A stretch of DNA of 50,381 nucleotides from positions 1 through 50,381 of the forward strand of contig SAAJ01000022.1 of the NCBI GenBank assembly GCA_009929485.1. Direction: 5' to 3'. Source of the stretch: Negativicutes bacterium (GTDB lineage: Bacteria; Bacillota; Negativicutes; Anaeromusales; Anaeromusaceae). The notes under the pieces were generated by a model that saw only the letters and a list, made by a program, of their open reading frames with translations, did not search any database and had not been told where the DNA came from. This document shows, in pieces, positions 8,664-17,034 of this stretch. Made by a program: the position numbers and the translations under genes. Each line of letters begins with the position of its first letter. Positions within the stretch are counted from its first letter, which is position 1.

Positions 8664-9023
8664 TTGAATAATACCTTGAATGGACGTTGATAAAGAACCG
8701 CGAAGCACACGAAAGACGCGAAAGGGTTTTTAAGCCTAGGAGCCTCTGTATAAACGGCGGCATAACTGTATTTGAGACAAGATTTGCGCGCGCCTCGAAA
8801 AATCCCCCTGGCCCTGCGGGCCATCCCCCTTTGGCAAGGGGGACTTTCAATTTGCCTCCCTTGTTAAAGGGAGGTGCCGCCGCAGCGGCGGAGGGATTAA
8901 CATTACGTTCCTAGTTCTTTCTCTCTGTTCCGTACTTCTTCGCTGCTTTAGCAGGGATTATTTAGGAAAAAGCAAAATTACGCCTTAAGAGAAACAGAGC
9001 GGTTTTCTAAGGGGGCTAGGCTT
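8664..9023. other. Intergenic spacer with dispersed-repeat DNA
   Basis: No gene is supported. It holds a degenerate tandem stretch of CGAA/ACGAAAG units (about 8694-8728), then a roughly 100-bp palindromic element (8800-8899, listed separately). The last 120 bp before the P-type ATPase gene is AT-richer and probably holds its promoter, but no clear -35/-10 pair stood out. The ATPase start has an AGGGGGC ribosome binding site. Confidence 0.6.
8800..8899. repeat. Large imperfect palindromic intergenic element
   Basis: The left half begins AATCCCCCTGGCC and the right half ends GGCGGAGGGATT, so the ends are inverted copies. Each half contains its own hairpin (CCCCCTTtggcAAGGGGG and CCTCCCTTgttAAAGGGAGG), and short GC hairpins lie between. 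Elements of this architecture are scattered in many Firmicute genomes, to my recollection. No coding potential. Confidence 0.7.
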
Positions 9024-11582
9024 ATGAAAGATGCCTGGAACGAAGTAGAAGGATACGGCTTGACAGCGGCAGAAGCGGTGAAGCGTCTGGCGGCAGAGGG
9101 CGCCAATGAGTTGCCGACGGAGCGGGAGCGGACTTTGGGAGCGATTGCTTTTGAGGTCGTTAAGCAGCCGATGTTCTTAATGCTCCTAGGCGGCGGCTTG
9201 ATTTACTTATGTTTGGGCGATTCTCGCGAAGCGATGCTGCTGTTGGGGTTTGTGGCGTTAGTGATGGGGATTACGCTGCATCAGGAGCGGCGGACGGAAC
9301 GCGCCTTGGGGCGGCTGCGTGATCTATCGAGCCCGCGGGCGCTGGTGCTGCGCGACGGTCAGGCTGTGCGAATTGCCGGGCGGGAAGTGGTGCGCGGCGA
9401 TGTGGTGTTGTTGACCGAAGGAGACCGTGTGCCGGCTGACGGTAAACTGCTGGCGGCGACGCATTTGCTTATTGATGAAAGTTTGCTTACCGGCGAAGCC
9501 GTACCGGTAGATAAGCAGCCCTGGATTGAGGCGGACGGAGCTCCTTGCGCGGCCGAAGAGCAGCAGTCTTGCGCGTATGCAGGTACGCTGGTTATTCAAG
9601 GACGAGGCGCGCTGGAGATTTTGGCGACAGGCGGGCGTTCTGAGATGGGGCGCATTGGTCAGTCTCTGCAGGAGGTGGCGGAAGCTAAAACGCCTTTGGA
9701 GCGTGAGGTCGCCCGTCTTGTGGTAGTGCTGAGCTTTGTCGGGATTTCCCTATGCTTGGTCATGGTGCTGGCCTTTGGCTTCTTCTGGGATGAATGGCTG
9801 CGGGGCATTTTAGCGGGTATTACTTTGGCCATGGCGATGCTGCCGGAGGAATTTCCGGTAGTGATGACGGTGTTCCTTGCTTTTGGCGCGTGGCGCATGT
9901 CGAAACGGCAGGTTCTGGCCAGAAGGATGGCCGCTATCGAAACGCTGGGTTCAGCTACGGTTCTTTGCGTAGATAAGACCGGGACGCTGACGCAAAACCG
10001 CATGTCTGTGCAAGCCGTGTTTGCCGCAGGGGCTGTGCATGCGTTGAAAGATGAAACCCAGCCGCTGCCGGAAGCTGTACACGAAGCCGTAGAATACGGT
10101 GTTTTGGCAAGTCGGCGGGACCCCGTAGATCCAATGGAACTGGCGTTTCGCCGCTTGGGTGAGAAGTGGCTGCCGGCGACAGAACACTGGCACGAAAATT
10201 GGGAACTTTGCCGGGAGTATCCGTTGGCGGCGGAGTTTTTGGCGGTAACGCAGGTTTGGCTGGATGATGCCGGGCGGCAGGTGGTAGCTTGTAAGGGCGC
10301 TCCCGAAGCGGTGCTGGCGGCGTGTTCGTTGACGGAAGATGAGCGCAGAGAAATTCAGGAGGCAGCGGAAAGTATGGCTGCTGGCGGCATGCGCCTGCTG
10401 GCGGTAGCGAAAGTTTTTTGGAAAGAGCAAGAACTGCCGGAGCTGGCCAAAAGCTTTCCTTTGACTTTTGTAGGGCTGGTCGGCTTGCACGATCCTCTCC
10501 GTCCAGGCGTCCCGGAGGCGGTGGCACAATGTCGGCAGGCTGGCGTGCGGGTCATTATGATGACTGGCGATTATGCGGGAACTGCCAGAAACATTGCTTT
10601 GCAGGCAGGGCTGGCGGAGAACCCGGAGGTGCTTAACGGCGCGCAAGTGGCTGCTATGGACGAGGCGGAGTTGGCGGCGGCGGTGCGGCGGACGCAAGTC
10701 TTTGCGCGCTTAGTCCCGGAGCAAAAGCTGCGCTTGGTCCGGGCGCTGCAGGCTAGCGGTGAAGTGGTGGCGATGACCGGCGACGGCGTGAATGACGCCC
10801 CGGCTCTAAAGGCCGCGCATATCGGTGTGGCTATGGGCGGGCGGGGGACGGATGTGGCGCGGGAGGCGGCCTCGTTAGTGCTGTTGGATGATAATTTTAC
10901 GTCCATTGTCGGCGCTGTAGCCATGGGACGTCGTATTTTCGATAATCTGTGCAAAGCCATGATCTATATTTTAGCCATTCATGTGCCCATAGCGGGCTTA
11001 TCTTTAGCGCCGCTGTTTTTGGAAGGAACTTCGGTGCTTTTTCCGGCGCATGTGGCTTTTTTGGAGATGATTATTGACCCGGCTTGCGCCATCGTTTTTG
11101 AAGCGGAAGCGTCAGAGGACAATGTGATGCAGCGGCCGCCCCGGGCAGCGGAGGCTTCTTTGCTCAACAAGGATATGCTAGGCAGCGGACTGCTGCAGGG
11201 CGCGGGGGTGCTGCTTTCGCTGTTAGGGCTTTTTCAAGTCATTTTATGGCTGGGACGCGATGTAGGAGAGGCCCGAACATTGACGTTTATAGCGTTAGTG
11301 TTTTGTAACTTGGCTTTGATTTTCAGCAATCGCTCTTTACAGGGGCGACTGCTGGAAACACATGGACGGAACAGCACGTTAGGGTGGATGGTGGTCGGTA
11401 CGCTGCTGTTGCTGGGGATGGTGCTTTTTACGCCGGCTTTGCAGGAAATGTTTCGCTTTGTGCCGGTCCATGTCAGTGATTTGCTGCTTTGTCTGTCTGC
11501 AGGCGTGATCAGTGTTGGCTTTTCCGGTCTATTGCGTCGCTGGTGGAGCTGGAGGCAGAGAGCGGCCGAACGGAAGAGGTAA
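9024..11582 (+). CDS. Cation-transporting P-type ATPase
   Basis: 852 aa. It has an N-terminal cation-ATPase domain (about 5-70), an actuator domain with TGEA (about 155), and the phosphorylation motif DKTGT (Asp about 317). KGAPE follows in the nucleotide domain, TGDGVND lies near 585, and the C-terminal membrane helices are present. In helix 4 the motif is PEEFP instead of the PEGLP of SERCA-type calcium pumps. In helix 6 DPACAIVFEAE replaces the SERCA-like N-x-x-x-D arrangement. It is thus a divergent P2-type pump and its ion cannot be named with certainty. The polyphosphate enzyme follows 88 nt later. Confidence 0.9.
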   Translation: MKDAWNEVEGYGLTAAEAVKRLAAEGANELPTERERTLGAIAFEVVKQPMFLMLLGGGLIYLCLGDSREAMLLLGFVALVMGITLHQERRTERALGRLRDLSSPRALVLRDGQAVRIAGREVVRGDVVLLTEGDRVPADGKLLAATHLLIDESLLTGEAVPVDKQPWIEADGAPCAAEEQQSCAYAGTLVIQGRGALEILATGGRSEMGRIGQSLQEVAEAKTPLEREVARLVVVLSFVGISLCLVMVLAFGFFWDEWLRGILAGITLAMAMLPEEFPVVMTVFLAFGAWRMSKRQVLARRMAAIETLGSATVLCVDKTGTLTQNRMSVQAVFAAGAVHALKDETQPLPEAVHEAVEYGVLASRRDPVDPMELAFRRLGEKWLPATEHWHENWELCREYPLAAEFLAVTQVWLDDAGRQVVACKGAPEAVLAACSLTEDERREIQEAAESMAAGGMRLLAVAKVFWKEQELPELAKSFPLTFVGLVGLHDPLRPGVPEAVAQCRQAGVRVIMMTGDYAGTARNIALQAGLAENPEVLNGAQVAAMDEAELAAAVRRTQVFARLVPEQKLRLVRALQASGEVVAMTGDGVNDAPALKAAHIGVAMGGRGTDVAREAASLVLLDDNFTSIVGAVAMGRRIFDNLCKAMIYILAIHVPIAGLSLAPLFLEGTSVLFPAHVAFLEMIIDPACAIVFEAEASEDNVMQRPPRAAEASLLNKDMLGSGLLQGAGVLLSLLGLFQVILWLGRDVGEARTLTFIALVFCNLALIFSNRSLQGRLLETHGRNSTLGWMVVGTLLLLGMVLFTPALQEMFRFVPVHVSDLLLCLSAGVISVGFSGLLRRWWSWRQRAAERKR

Positions 11583-11670
11583 TGATTTTGGGGAAATAAG
11601 GCAGGTCTTTGCAGGGTGAAAGCGAATAGAAGAAATTATGTAGAATAGCAGAAAGAGCAGGAGGGACGGC

Positions 11671-13155
11671 ATGCTGGAGAAATTGGATTTGAGCAAAAAA
11701 ATAGCCAAAGACGTCTATAACGAAAAAATGGCCGAGTTGCGCTTGCGTCTGGGGGAACTGCAGCGGCAGGCCAAGGACCAAGAATTGCCTGTAGTGATTG
11801 TTTTTGAGGGCTGGAGTGCTTCCGGCAAGGGACGCTTGATTAATGAATTGCTGCAGGCGTTGGATCCGCGCGGCTTTAGCGTCTTTGCTATGGATGAGCC
11901 AACTTTGGAAGAAAAAGCCCGGCCTTTTTTGCGTCGTTATTGGGTGCGTCTCCCCGCGGACGGGCGTATTGCTATTTTTGACCGTTCTTGGTATCGGGCG
12001 GTTTTGACGGATCGCGTGGTGGATGAGGGCAACCGTCATCATTGGCAGCAGGGCTACCAGCAAATCAATTCCTTTGAAAAGCAGATTGCCGACCACGGAA
12101 CGTTGGTGCTTAAATTTTTTCTTCATATTAGTAAAGGCGAGCAGAAAAAACGTTTTAAAAATATGGGAAAAAACGCCGCCAATCTTTGGCGGCTCCATGA
12201 ATCGGATCATTGGCAGCATGCCCATTATGACGAGCTGGGCGTGGCCATTGAAGAGATGCTGGAGAAAACCGATTTTTCTCATGCTCCGTGGACCTTGGTA
12301 GAGGCGGAAGACCAGCGTTTTGCGGCTTTGAAAATATATAATCAAGTAGTGGGAGCCTTGGAGGCGGCGCTGCAAAAGCCGCGGCGGCAGGCCGTTGTTT
12401 TGGAGCCGGCCGAGCGTGTAGATGCGGCGGTAATGCATGACTTGGATTCTTCGATTTTAGATAAGGCGGACTTATCACTGCAGGTATCGGCTGCGGAGTA
12501 CAAAAAGCGCACCAATGCTCTGCAAGAGGAGCTGCGCATGCTGCAATACTCGCTGTTTGCCAAACATGTGCCGACAGTGATTGTTTTTGAAGGGTGGGAT
12601 GCGGCTGGCAAGGGCGGCTGCATTCGGCGGCTGACGCAAAAACTGGATCCACGAGGTTATGGCGTGGTTCCCATTGGCGCGCCCAATGATTTGGAACGGC
12701 GGCATCATTACCTCTGGCGTTTTTGGCGAGAATTTCCGCGGGCGGGAGAAATCGCCATTTTTGACCGCTCTTGGTACGGACGGGTGTTGGTGGAGCGTGT
12801 GGAAGGATTTTGTCAGCAGGAGGAATGGAAGCGCGCCTATCATGAAATCAACGAAATGGAAGAGCAATTGGCCTTGGCAGGCGGCGTATTGATTAAGTTT
12901 TGGCTGCATATTGACCAGGAGGAGCAACTACAACGCTTTCAAGAGCGGCAGGACAACTCCTATAAGCAATGGAAGATTACGCCGGAGGACTGGCGCAACC
13001 GGGAGAAGTGGCAGGCCTACCGTCAAGCGGTGGATGAAATGTTGTTTCGCACCAGTACGGTCAAGGCGCCCTGGACGTTGGTGGAAGCCAATTCTAAAAA
13101 TTATGCGCGCCTGAAAGTGCTGGAAACGGTAGTGGCAGCCTTACGGAATCACTGA
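11671..13155 (+). CDS. pap: Polyphosphate:AMP phosphotransferase, two fused PPK2 domains
   Basis: 494 aa, made of two tandem PPK2 domains (about 10-240 and 265-490). Family knowledge: class II PPK2 (Pap, EC 2.7.4.33) uses polyphosphate to phosphorylate AMP to ADP. Each half has a Walker A (FEGWSASGKG near 46; FEGWDAAGKG near 307) and a Walker B-like IFDRSWY motif. In the first half the conserved Asp of GWDxxGKG is Ser, and the arm following the P-loop is less conserved. This fits the known pattern in which the C-terminal half is catalytic and the N-terminal half structural. A GCAGGAGGG ribosome binding site precedes the start. Confidence 0.93.
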   Translation: MLEKLDLSKKIAKDVYNEKMAELRLRLGELQRQAKDQELPVVIVFEGWSASGKGRLINELLQALDPRGFSVFAMDEPTLEEKARPFLRRYWVRLPADGRIAIFDRSWYRAVLTDRVVDEGNRHHWQQGYQQINSFEKQIADHGTLVLKFFLHISKGEQKKRFKNMGKNAANLWRLHESDHWQHAHYDELGVAIEEMLEKTDFSHAPWTLVEAEDQRFAALKIYNQVVGALEAALQKPRRQAVVLEPAERVDAAVMHDLDSSILDKADLSLQVSAAEYKKRTNALQEELRMLQYSLFAKHVPTVIVFEGWDAAGKGGCIRRLTQKLDPRGYGVVPIGAPNDLERRHHYLWRFWREFPRAGEIAIFDRSWYGRVLVERVEGFCQQEEWKRAYHEINEMEEQLALAGGVLIKFWLHIDQEEQLQRFQERQDNSYKQWKITPEDWRNREKWQAYRQAVDEMLFRTSTVKAPWTLVEANSKNYARLKVLETVVAALRNH

Positions 13156-13363
13156 TTAACCGAAATACGGAAAAATTTCTTTTTGCAACTTCCCAGGAGT
13201 TAGAAAATGCTTGTGCGAGAGCGCGCCGCAGAGCGGTATTCTCTCCGGTGAAGCTATTTTCTTGATACCTTGAAATTCGGTCTTTGTCGGCGGCAGAGCG
13301 CACCTGGAGGCCCTTCCTTTTTGCGTGTCTTCTCTGTATGATAATGCATTGAGGAGGGTGAGT

Positions 13364-13630
13364 ATGAACGACGAGTTAAGACAATTACTGGCGCTGTGCC
13401 ACCGCTATGTCGAGGGTGAAATGGAGCTGGAAGCATTTGCGGAAGACTTTGATTTGTATTTGACGGAGCATGAAGGCGAGCTTCTTTTGCACGAAAGCGC
13501 CTATGATTTGCTGGATGAGATTCGTGATTCTTTGCTGTATATTCAACCGGACGATGCCGGCTTTGCGACGGAAGAAAGCGACTTAAAAGAGCGCATTCGG
13601 GCGGGCTTAGAGCAGCTGGATCGCTTTTAA
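13364..13630 (+). CDS. Small acidic protein of unknown function
   Basis: 88 aa and strongly acidic, almost entirely predicted helix, with no membrane segment. It begins MNDELRQLLALCHRYVEGEMEL. The size, acidity and helical pattern recall small immunity-type helical proteins, but no family is recognised. The start at 13364 is chosen because GAGGAGG lies 6-7 nt upstream; an earlier in-frame start at 13325 lacks a site. It stands alone, followed by a perfect inverted repeat. Confidence 0.8.
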   Translation: MNDELRQLLALCHRYVEGEMELEAFAEDFDLYLTEHEGELLLHESAYDLLDEIRDSLLYIQPDDAGFATEESDLKERIRAGLEQLDRF

Positions 13631-13635
13631 GATTA

Positions 13636-13666
13636 AAGGAGCTGCTAATTTAATTAGCAGCTCCTT
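13636..13666. terminator. Perfect inverted repeat just after the small acidic gene
   Basis: AAGGAGCTGCTAATT / AATTAGCAGCTCCTT forms a near-continuous palindrome of about 31 bp starting 6 nt after the stop. It lacks a following T-run. It may act as a 3' stabilising hairpin or a protein-binding site rather than a classical terminator. Confidence 0.6.
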
Positions 13667-13693
13667 CGGCATCTATAGGGAGCTTTAAAGATT

Positions 13694-13731
13694 TGAAAAA
13701 GTCCGTATCCTTAAGGGGTGCGGACTTTTTT
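13694..13731 (+). terminator. Intrinsic terminator
   Basis: AAAAAGTCCG (13696-13705) pairs with CGGACTTTTT (13721-13730), with the T-run part of the stem's 3' side. It backs up the 13.64-kb inverted repeat. Confidence 0.8.
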
Positions 13732-13978
13732 GCTAATCGCCGTAGCCCACTGCGTACGCCTATATTCTTGTTAAAAAAACTCATACCTCGCAACCCTCAT
13801 TCGTGCCCTCTGATTCTCCGGTTCTCATGTTCAATCTTCGCTTTTCTCAATCGTACCCTCCATCTACTCCCTTTACTCCTGTTGAAAACCGTACTCCAGC
13901 GGCTTATTCAAAAATCCGTATTCCCGCAGGAATGTAGCAGCATTATGGCGAAATAATTTCAATTGGAGGTGTAGCAGT
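13732..13978. other. Intergenic spacer with degenerate purine-tract repeats
   Basis: No gene is supported. The minus strand of about 13775-13895 is a run of degenerate units such as GGAGTAAAGGGAGTAGA, GAACCGGAGAATCAGAGGG and GAATGAGGGTTGCGAGG. These look like decayed tandem or dispersed repeats. The last 20 bp hold the GGAGG site of the next gene. Confidence 0.5.
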
Positions 13979-15034
13979 GTGCGGATTGAAAAAAAAGATA
14001 TAGATGCAGCTGTGCGCAGCGGCATTTTAAATAGAGTGCAGGCGGAAGAACTATGGCAGCTATGGCAAGAACAGAAAGAGGATGAGCCGCGTTTAAGTAT
14101 GTCTCATTTGGCGTATTATTTAGGCGTGTTGTTGGTCATGGGGGCTATGGGCTGGTTTTTGACCAAGGCTTGGCTGGAACTAAGCGGGCTGGTGCTGTTA
14201 TGCACAGCTATTTTATATGCTTTTATTTTTCTTGTAGGCGGGCTATTGCTGCGGGGCCGCCGGGGAGGGAGGCTGCCGGGAGGTCTGGCTGTGACGACAG
14301 CGGTGTGCATGACGCCTTTGGCGGTGTATGGCTTTTTGAAATATACCGGTTATTGGGAAGCGCAGCTGACGTTAATGGCTGCCGGCGGTTTTTACAGCCT
14401 AGTGCCGCAGCACCGTCTTTGGATGGAAGGGGCGACAGCCGTACTGTCTTTATTGGTGGCCAGAGTGGTTCCCTTTCCTTTTTTATTGGCGCCTTTCGTT
14501 GTGTCTTTGTGGATGATGGTGCAGGATTTAGTGCCTCTTTGGCATTGGTTTGCACCATGGATTTCCGACGCTTGGGCTAATACTTGGCTGGGATGCCTGC
14601 TTTTTATCTTGGCCGTAGAAGCGGATCGAGGGCGTTGGCGCCGCAATGGCCCGGATATGGCGTGTTGGCTGTATTTGGCGAGCGGAGCTTCTTTGGCTGC
14701 CGGCTTGTATGTTCTAAGCTGGTGGGGGCTGGCTGGCTGGCCGCGCTGGACGACGCTGGTGGCGGCAAGCGTATTTTTGCTGCTGGCGCCCCTTTTCCAG
14801 CGTTCTATTTTTGTGGTGACAGGCGCCGTGGGCTATGTAGGGTATCTGGGCTATCTGGCGTATGAAGTGTTTGCTGATTCATTGTATTTTCCGCTGGTGC
14901 TGAGTGCCTTGGGAGTGCTGTGCGTAGGGGCCGGCTGGCTGTATCAACGCAAGGCGGCTCGCTGGCGGACGCGGCTGCTGGGCAGCCTGCCAGCCTGGCT
15001 GTGCAAGCGTTTGCCTCCGTCAGCAGAAGAGTGA
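13979..15034 (+). CDS. Multi-pass membrane protein, DUF2157-like
   Basis: 351 aa. A soluble N-terminus of about 45 residues (begins MRIEKKDIDAAVRSGIL) precedes roughly nine hydrophobic segments. This arrangement resembles DUF2157-type membrane proteins, but I would not fix the family. The start is GTG at 13979, with TTGGAGG 9-10 nt upstream. It opens a five-gene set: the next start is 19 nt downstream, and the later genes overlap by 1-4 nt. A role in the cell envelope is inferred from that context. Confidence 0.8.
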   Translation: MRIEKKDIDAAVRSGILNRVQAEELWQLWQEQKEDEPRLSMSHLAYYLGVLLVMGAMGWFLTKAWLELSGLVLLCTAILYAFIFLVGGLLLRGRRGGRLPGGLAVTTAVCMTPLAVYGFLKYTGYWEAQLTLMAAGGFYSLVPQHRLWMEGATAVLSLLVARVVPFPFLLAPFVVSLWMMVQDLVPLWHWFAPWISDAWANTWLGCLLFILAVEADRGRWRRNGPDMACWLYLASGASLAAGLYVLSWWGLAGWPRWTTLVAASVFLLLAPLFQRSIFVVTGAVGYVGYLGYLAYEVFADSLYFPLVLSALGVLCVGAGWLYQRKAARWRTRLLGSLPAWLCKRLPPSAEE

Positions 15035-15053
15035 GTTTGGAAAGGAAGAAAGT

Positions 15054-15506
15054 ATGGCGCGTTTAGAATATCGTTTGTTGGACGAGGCGAAAGGCTATCC
15101 GGTGCTGTATGTGTATGAAGGAATTTCGCATGGGGAAGTAGCGGCCCGGTTTATTTGCGATCGCTTTGTCAAGGAAGGCGCGGTTTATGAACGCACATCT
15201 TGCGCCATTGAACCGGATGGCTTTGTCATTTATATACAGCCGGACTCTAAAGGGAGAGTAATGTGGCCAGCGGCGGCGACCAAGACAGCCGGCCTGCCGT
15301 TGGAGATTGCCGCTTGCGGCAGCGGCTTGCTTTCGGCGCAGCGGCAGTTGGTATGGTCTTTTTTGACGTATGAAGAACTGCAGTTGCAACTGCTGGCTGA
15401 CTACCGGATGCACCAAGGCGAAGAGTGGCTGAAGGTGTCGGCGGAGCTGGACGAAGACCGCAGCGCGTACGTGTATTATATGGAGAAAGTGAAGGAGGGC
15501 GCATGA
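15054..15506 (+). CDS. Protein of unknown function in the GSP-synthase-like cluster
   Basis: 150 aa, soluble, mixed alpha/beta, with no signal peptide. It begins MARLEYRLLDEAKGYPVLYVYEG. I do not recognise the family. In E. coli the comparable cluster carries the cytoplasmic proteins YjfI and YjfK, and this could play a similar part, but similarity cannot be judged by eye. Its stop overlaps the start of the lipoprotein gene (ATGA). GGAAAGGAAG precedes the start. Confidence 0.78.
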   Translation: MARLEYRLLDEAKGYPVLYVYEGISHGEVAARFICDRFVKEGAVYERTSCAIEPDGFVIYIQPDSKGRVMWPAAATKTAGLPLEIAACGSGLLSAQRQLVWSFLTYEELQLQLLADYRMHQGEEWLKVSAELDEDRSAYVYYMEKVKEGA

Positions 15507-15811
15507 AGAAACGTCATTGGGTAGTCGGTCTTTTTATCGCGGCTTCTTTGGCGGCAGGCGGCTGTTCTTCGCCGACGCAGCAGGCAAAAGAAGCGCCGGG
15601 AGATGACGATGAATTGGTGGAAGCCGGAACGGCTCCGGGGGGACAGCGGCAAGGCAGCATAGCGCCAGTGCCATATATTTATGGAGGCTCCCGCTATTTT
15701 GGCTCCGGCGGCGGAAGAAGCGGCGTTGCCGGTGATGGCGCGGCGACTTCCGGCATTTCTCAGGGCAAGGGCGGGCTGGGCAGTCAGAGCGCCTCATCTG
15801 GAGGCGGCTGA
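15503..15811 (+). CDS. Small Gly/Ser-rich lipoprotein
   Basis: 102 aa. A lipoprotein signal (MKKRHWVVGLFIAASLAAGGC, lipobox around LAAGGC, Cys about 21) is followed by a low-complexity Gly/Ser/Ala-rich mature part. The C-terminal half is dense in GGG and SGG runs. It overlaps the upstream stop and its own TGA overlaps the next ATG, so it is translationally coupled on both sides. In E. coli yjfM, a lipoprotein gene, occupies the same kind of position beside a GSP-synthase-like gene. The function is unknown. Confidence 0.85.
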   Translation: MKKRHWVVGLFIAASLAAGGCSSPTQQAKEAPGDDDELVEAGTAPGGQRQGSIAPVPYIYGGSRYFGSGGGRSGVAGDGAATSGISQGKGGLGSQSASSGGG

Positions 15812-17034
15812 TGGAGAACTATGCGGTCCGGCGCGAACGCTGGTACGGGCCGATGAAGACTCTATTTCCCTGGGAGACTATTGCCAAAGATGAATATGCC
15901 TTAGCGTCCTGGACTCCTATTTTTTCGCAGCAATGTCAGGAGCTGCAGGCGGCGGCGGAAGGCTTGGCCGCCTTATGGCATAAAGTGGCTTTGGTTGCCT
16001 CGCGAGGGGACAGCCGGCTGTTGCGCTGGCTGGGTTTGCCTGCTGGCGCGCGGGAGGCTGTGCGGGAGGCGTTGCAGCTTCCATGGTTGACGGCGTTGGG
16101 ACGGTTTGACTTTGTTCAGACTGCGGCAGGGTGGAAAGTTTTGGAGTATAACTGCGATACCCCCAGCGGCGTGGTGGAAGCCTTGGCGGTGAACGGGAAA
16201 ATTTGCGCTTGCGAAGGGCGACAAAATCCCAATGCCGCCGGCGAAGAACTTTTGCGTCAGGCCATTGCCGAATCCTTGCAAATAGCGCGTCGAGCTGGCT
16301 TGCACGGCGTGGCTGCGTTTAGCGCGTTGGGAAGTCACAGTGAAGATGCCGGTACGATGAAGTACTGGCAATCGCTGGCGGCAGAAGGCGAGTTTGTGCC
16401 GCTGGAAGAACTGCGGTATGAAAGGGAGTCTTTGACTTCAGCGGCTTCGGAGAAAATTGGCTGCTGGTTTCGCCTTCATCCCTGGGAGGTCATGGTGCGG
16501 GAATGCGCTGCTGATGGGTTTCCAACGGGAAAGCGCGTATTGGAGCTGGCAGCTTCCAGGAAGCTCTTGGCGGTGAATCCGCCGCTGGCTTTAGTGGGCC
16601 AGTCCAAGGCGCTGCAGGCCCTTATTTGGCAGTTGTACGAGGCGGAAGAGTTCTTGACACAGCCGGAACGGCATTTGGTGCAAACCTATATGCTGCCGAC
16701 CTACCGTCAGAATGTGTTTTTAGGAAAAGCTTCGTATGTGCGAAAACCTTTGTGGGGGAGAGAAGGCGGCGGCGTGACGCTGCATGCTGCGGACGGAGGC
16801 TTGCTTTTGGGGAGTCGCGGCGGCTGGCATGGCGCTGCTATCTATCAGCAAGCGGTGGAGTTGGAACGTATGCAGGTTATGACGCAGAAGGGCTTGCAAG
16901 AAGGCCGGCGCCTTTGGGGCGCCTTCGTGGCTGGCGGCTCTTTTGCTGGGGTGTTGGTGCGCCTTGGCGCGGCTATTACGGACGATCAGGCGTGGATGAC
17001 GCCGGTGTATTTGAGCGAGGAGGGAAGCGAATGA
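15811..17034 (+). CDS. Glutathionylspermidine-synthase-like ATP-grasp ligase
   Basis: 407 aa, covering the ATP-grasp amidoligase domain of the YgiC/YjfC family (PF03738). Visible features are the RFDFVQTAAGWKVLEYNCDTPSG block (shown in part; acidic and Asn ligands), NPPLALVGQSKALQALIW, and KPLWGREGGGV in the nucleotide-binding region. No amidase domain is present, unlike true E. coli Gss. Family members may ligate peptides or amines; the substrate is unknown and glutathionylspermidine is unlikely in this type of organism. It overlaps both neighbours by 1-4 nt. The DUF350 gene behind it strengthens the link to the YjfC type. Confidence 0.88.
   Translation: MENYAVRRERWYGPMKTLFPWETIAKDEYALASWTPIFSQQCQELQAAAEGLAALWHKVALVASRGDSRLLRWLGLPAGAREAVREALQLPWLTALGRFDFVQTAAGWKVLEYNCDTPSGVVEALAVNGKICACEGRQNPNAAGEELLRQAIAESLQIARRAGLHGVAAFSALGSHSEDAGTMKYWQSLAAEGEFVPLEELRYERESLTSAASEKIGCWFRLHPWEVMVRECAADGFPTGKRVLELAASRKLLAVNPPLALVGQSKALQALIWQLYEAEEFLTQPERHLVQTYMLPTYRQNVFLGKASYVRKPLWGREGGGVTLHAADGGLLLGSRGGWHGAAIYQQAVELERMQVMTQKGLQEGRRLWGAFVAGGSFAGVLVRLGAAITDDQAWMTPVYLSEEGSE

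Noticed and set aside
7923-8708. Minus-strand ORF of 261 codons opposite the KDPG aldolase gene
   Set aside because: It is antisense to a clear aldolase gene and its composition (His, Gln, Arg, Ala) is that of a shadow.
11509-12438. Minus-strand ORF of 309 codons opposite the polyphosphate enzyme
   Set aside because: It is antisense to a two-domain enzyme with clear motifs, and has no ribosome binding site or domain of its own.
16626-17030. Upstream extension of the DUF350 frame
   Set aside because: The extension runs through the ligase gene in another frame and is Arg-rich and unlike the family. The natural start is at 17031, overlapping the ligase stop.
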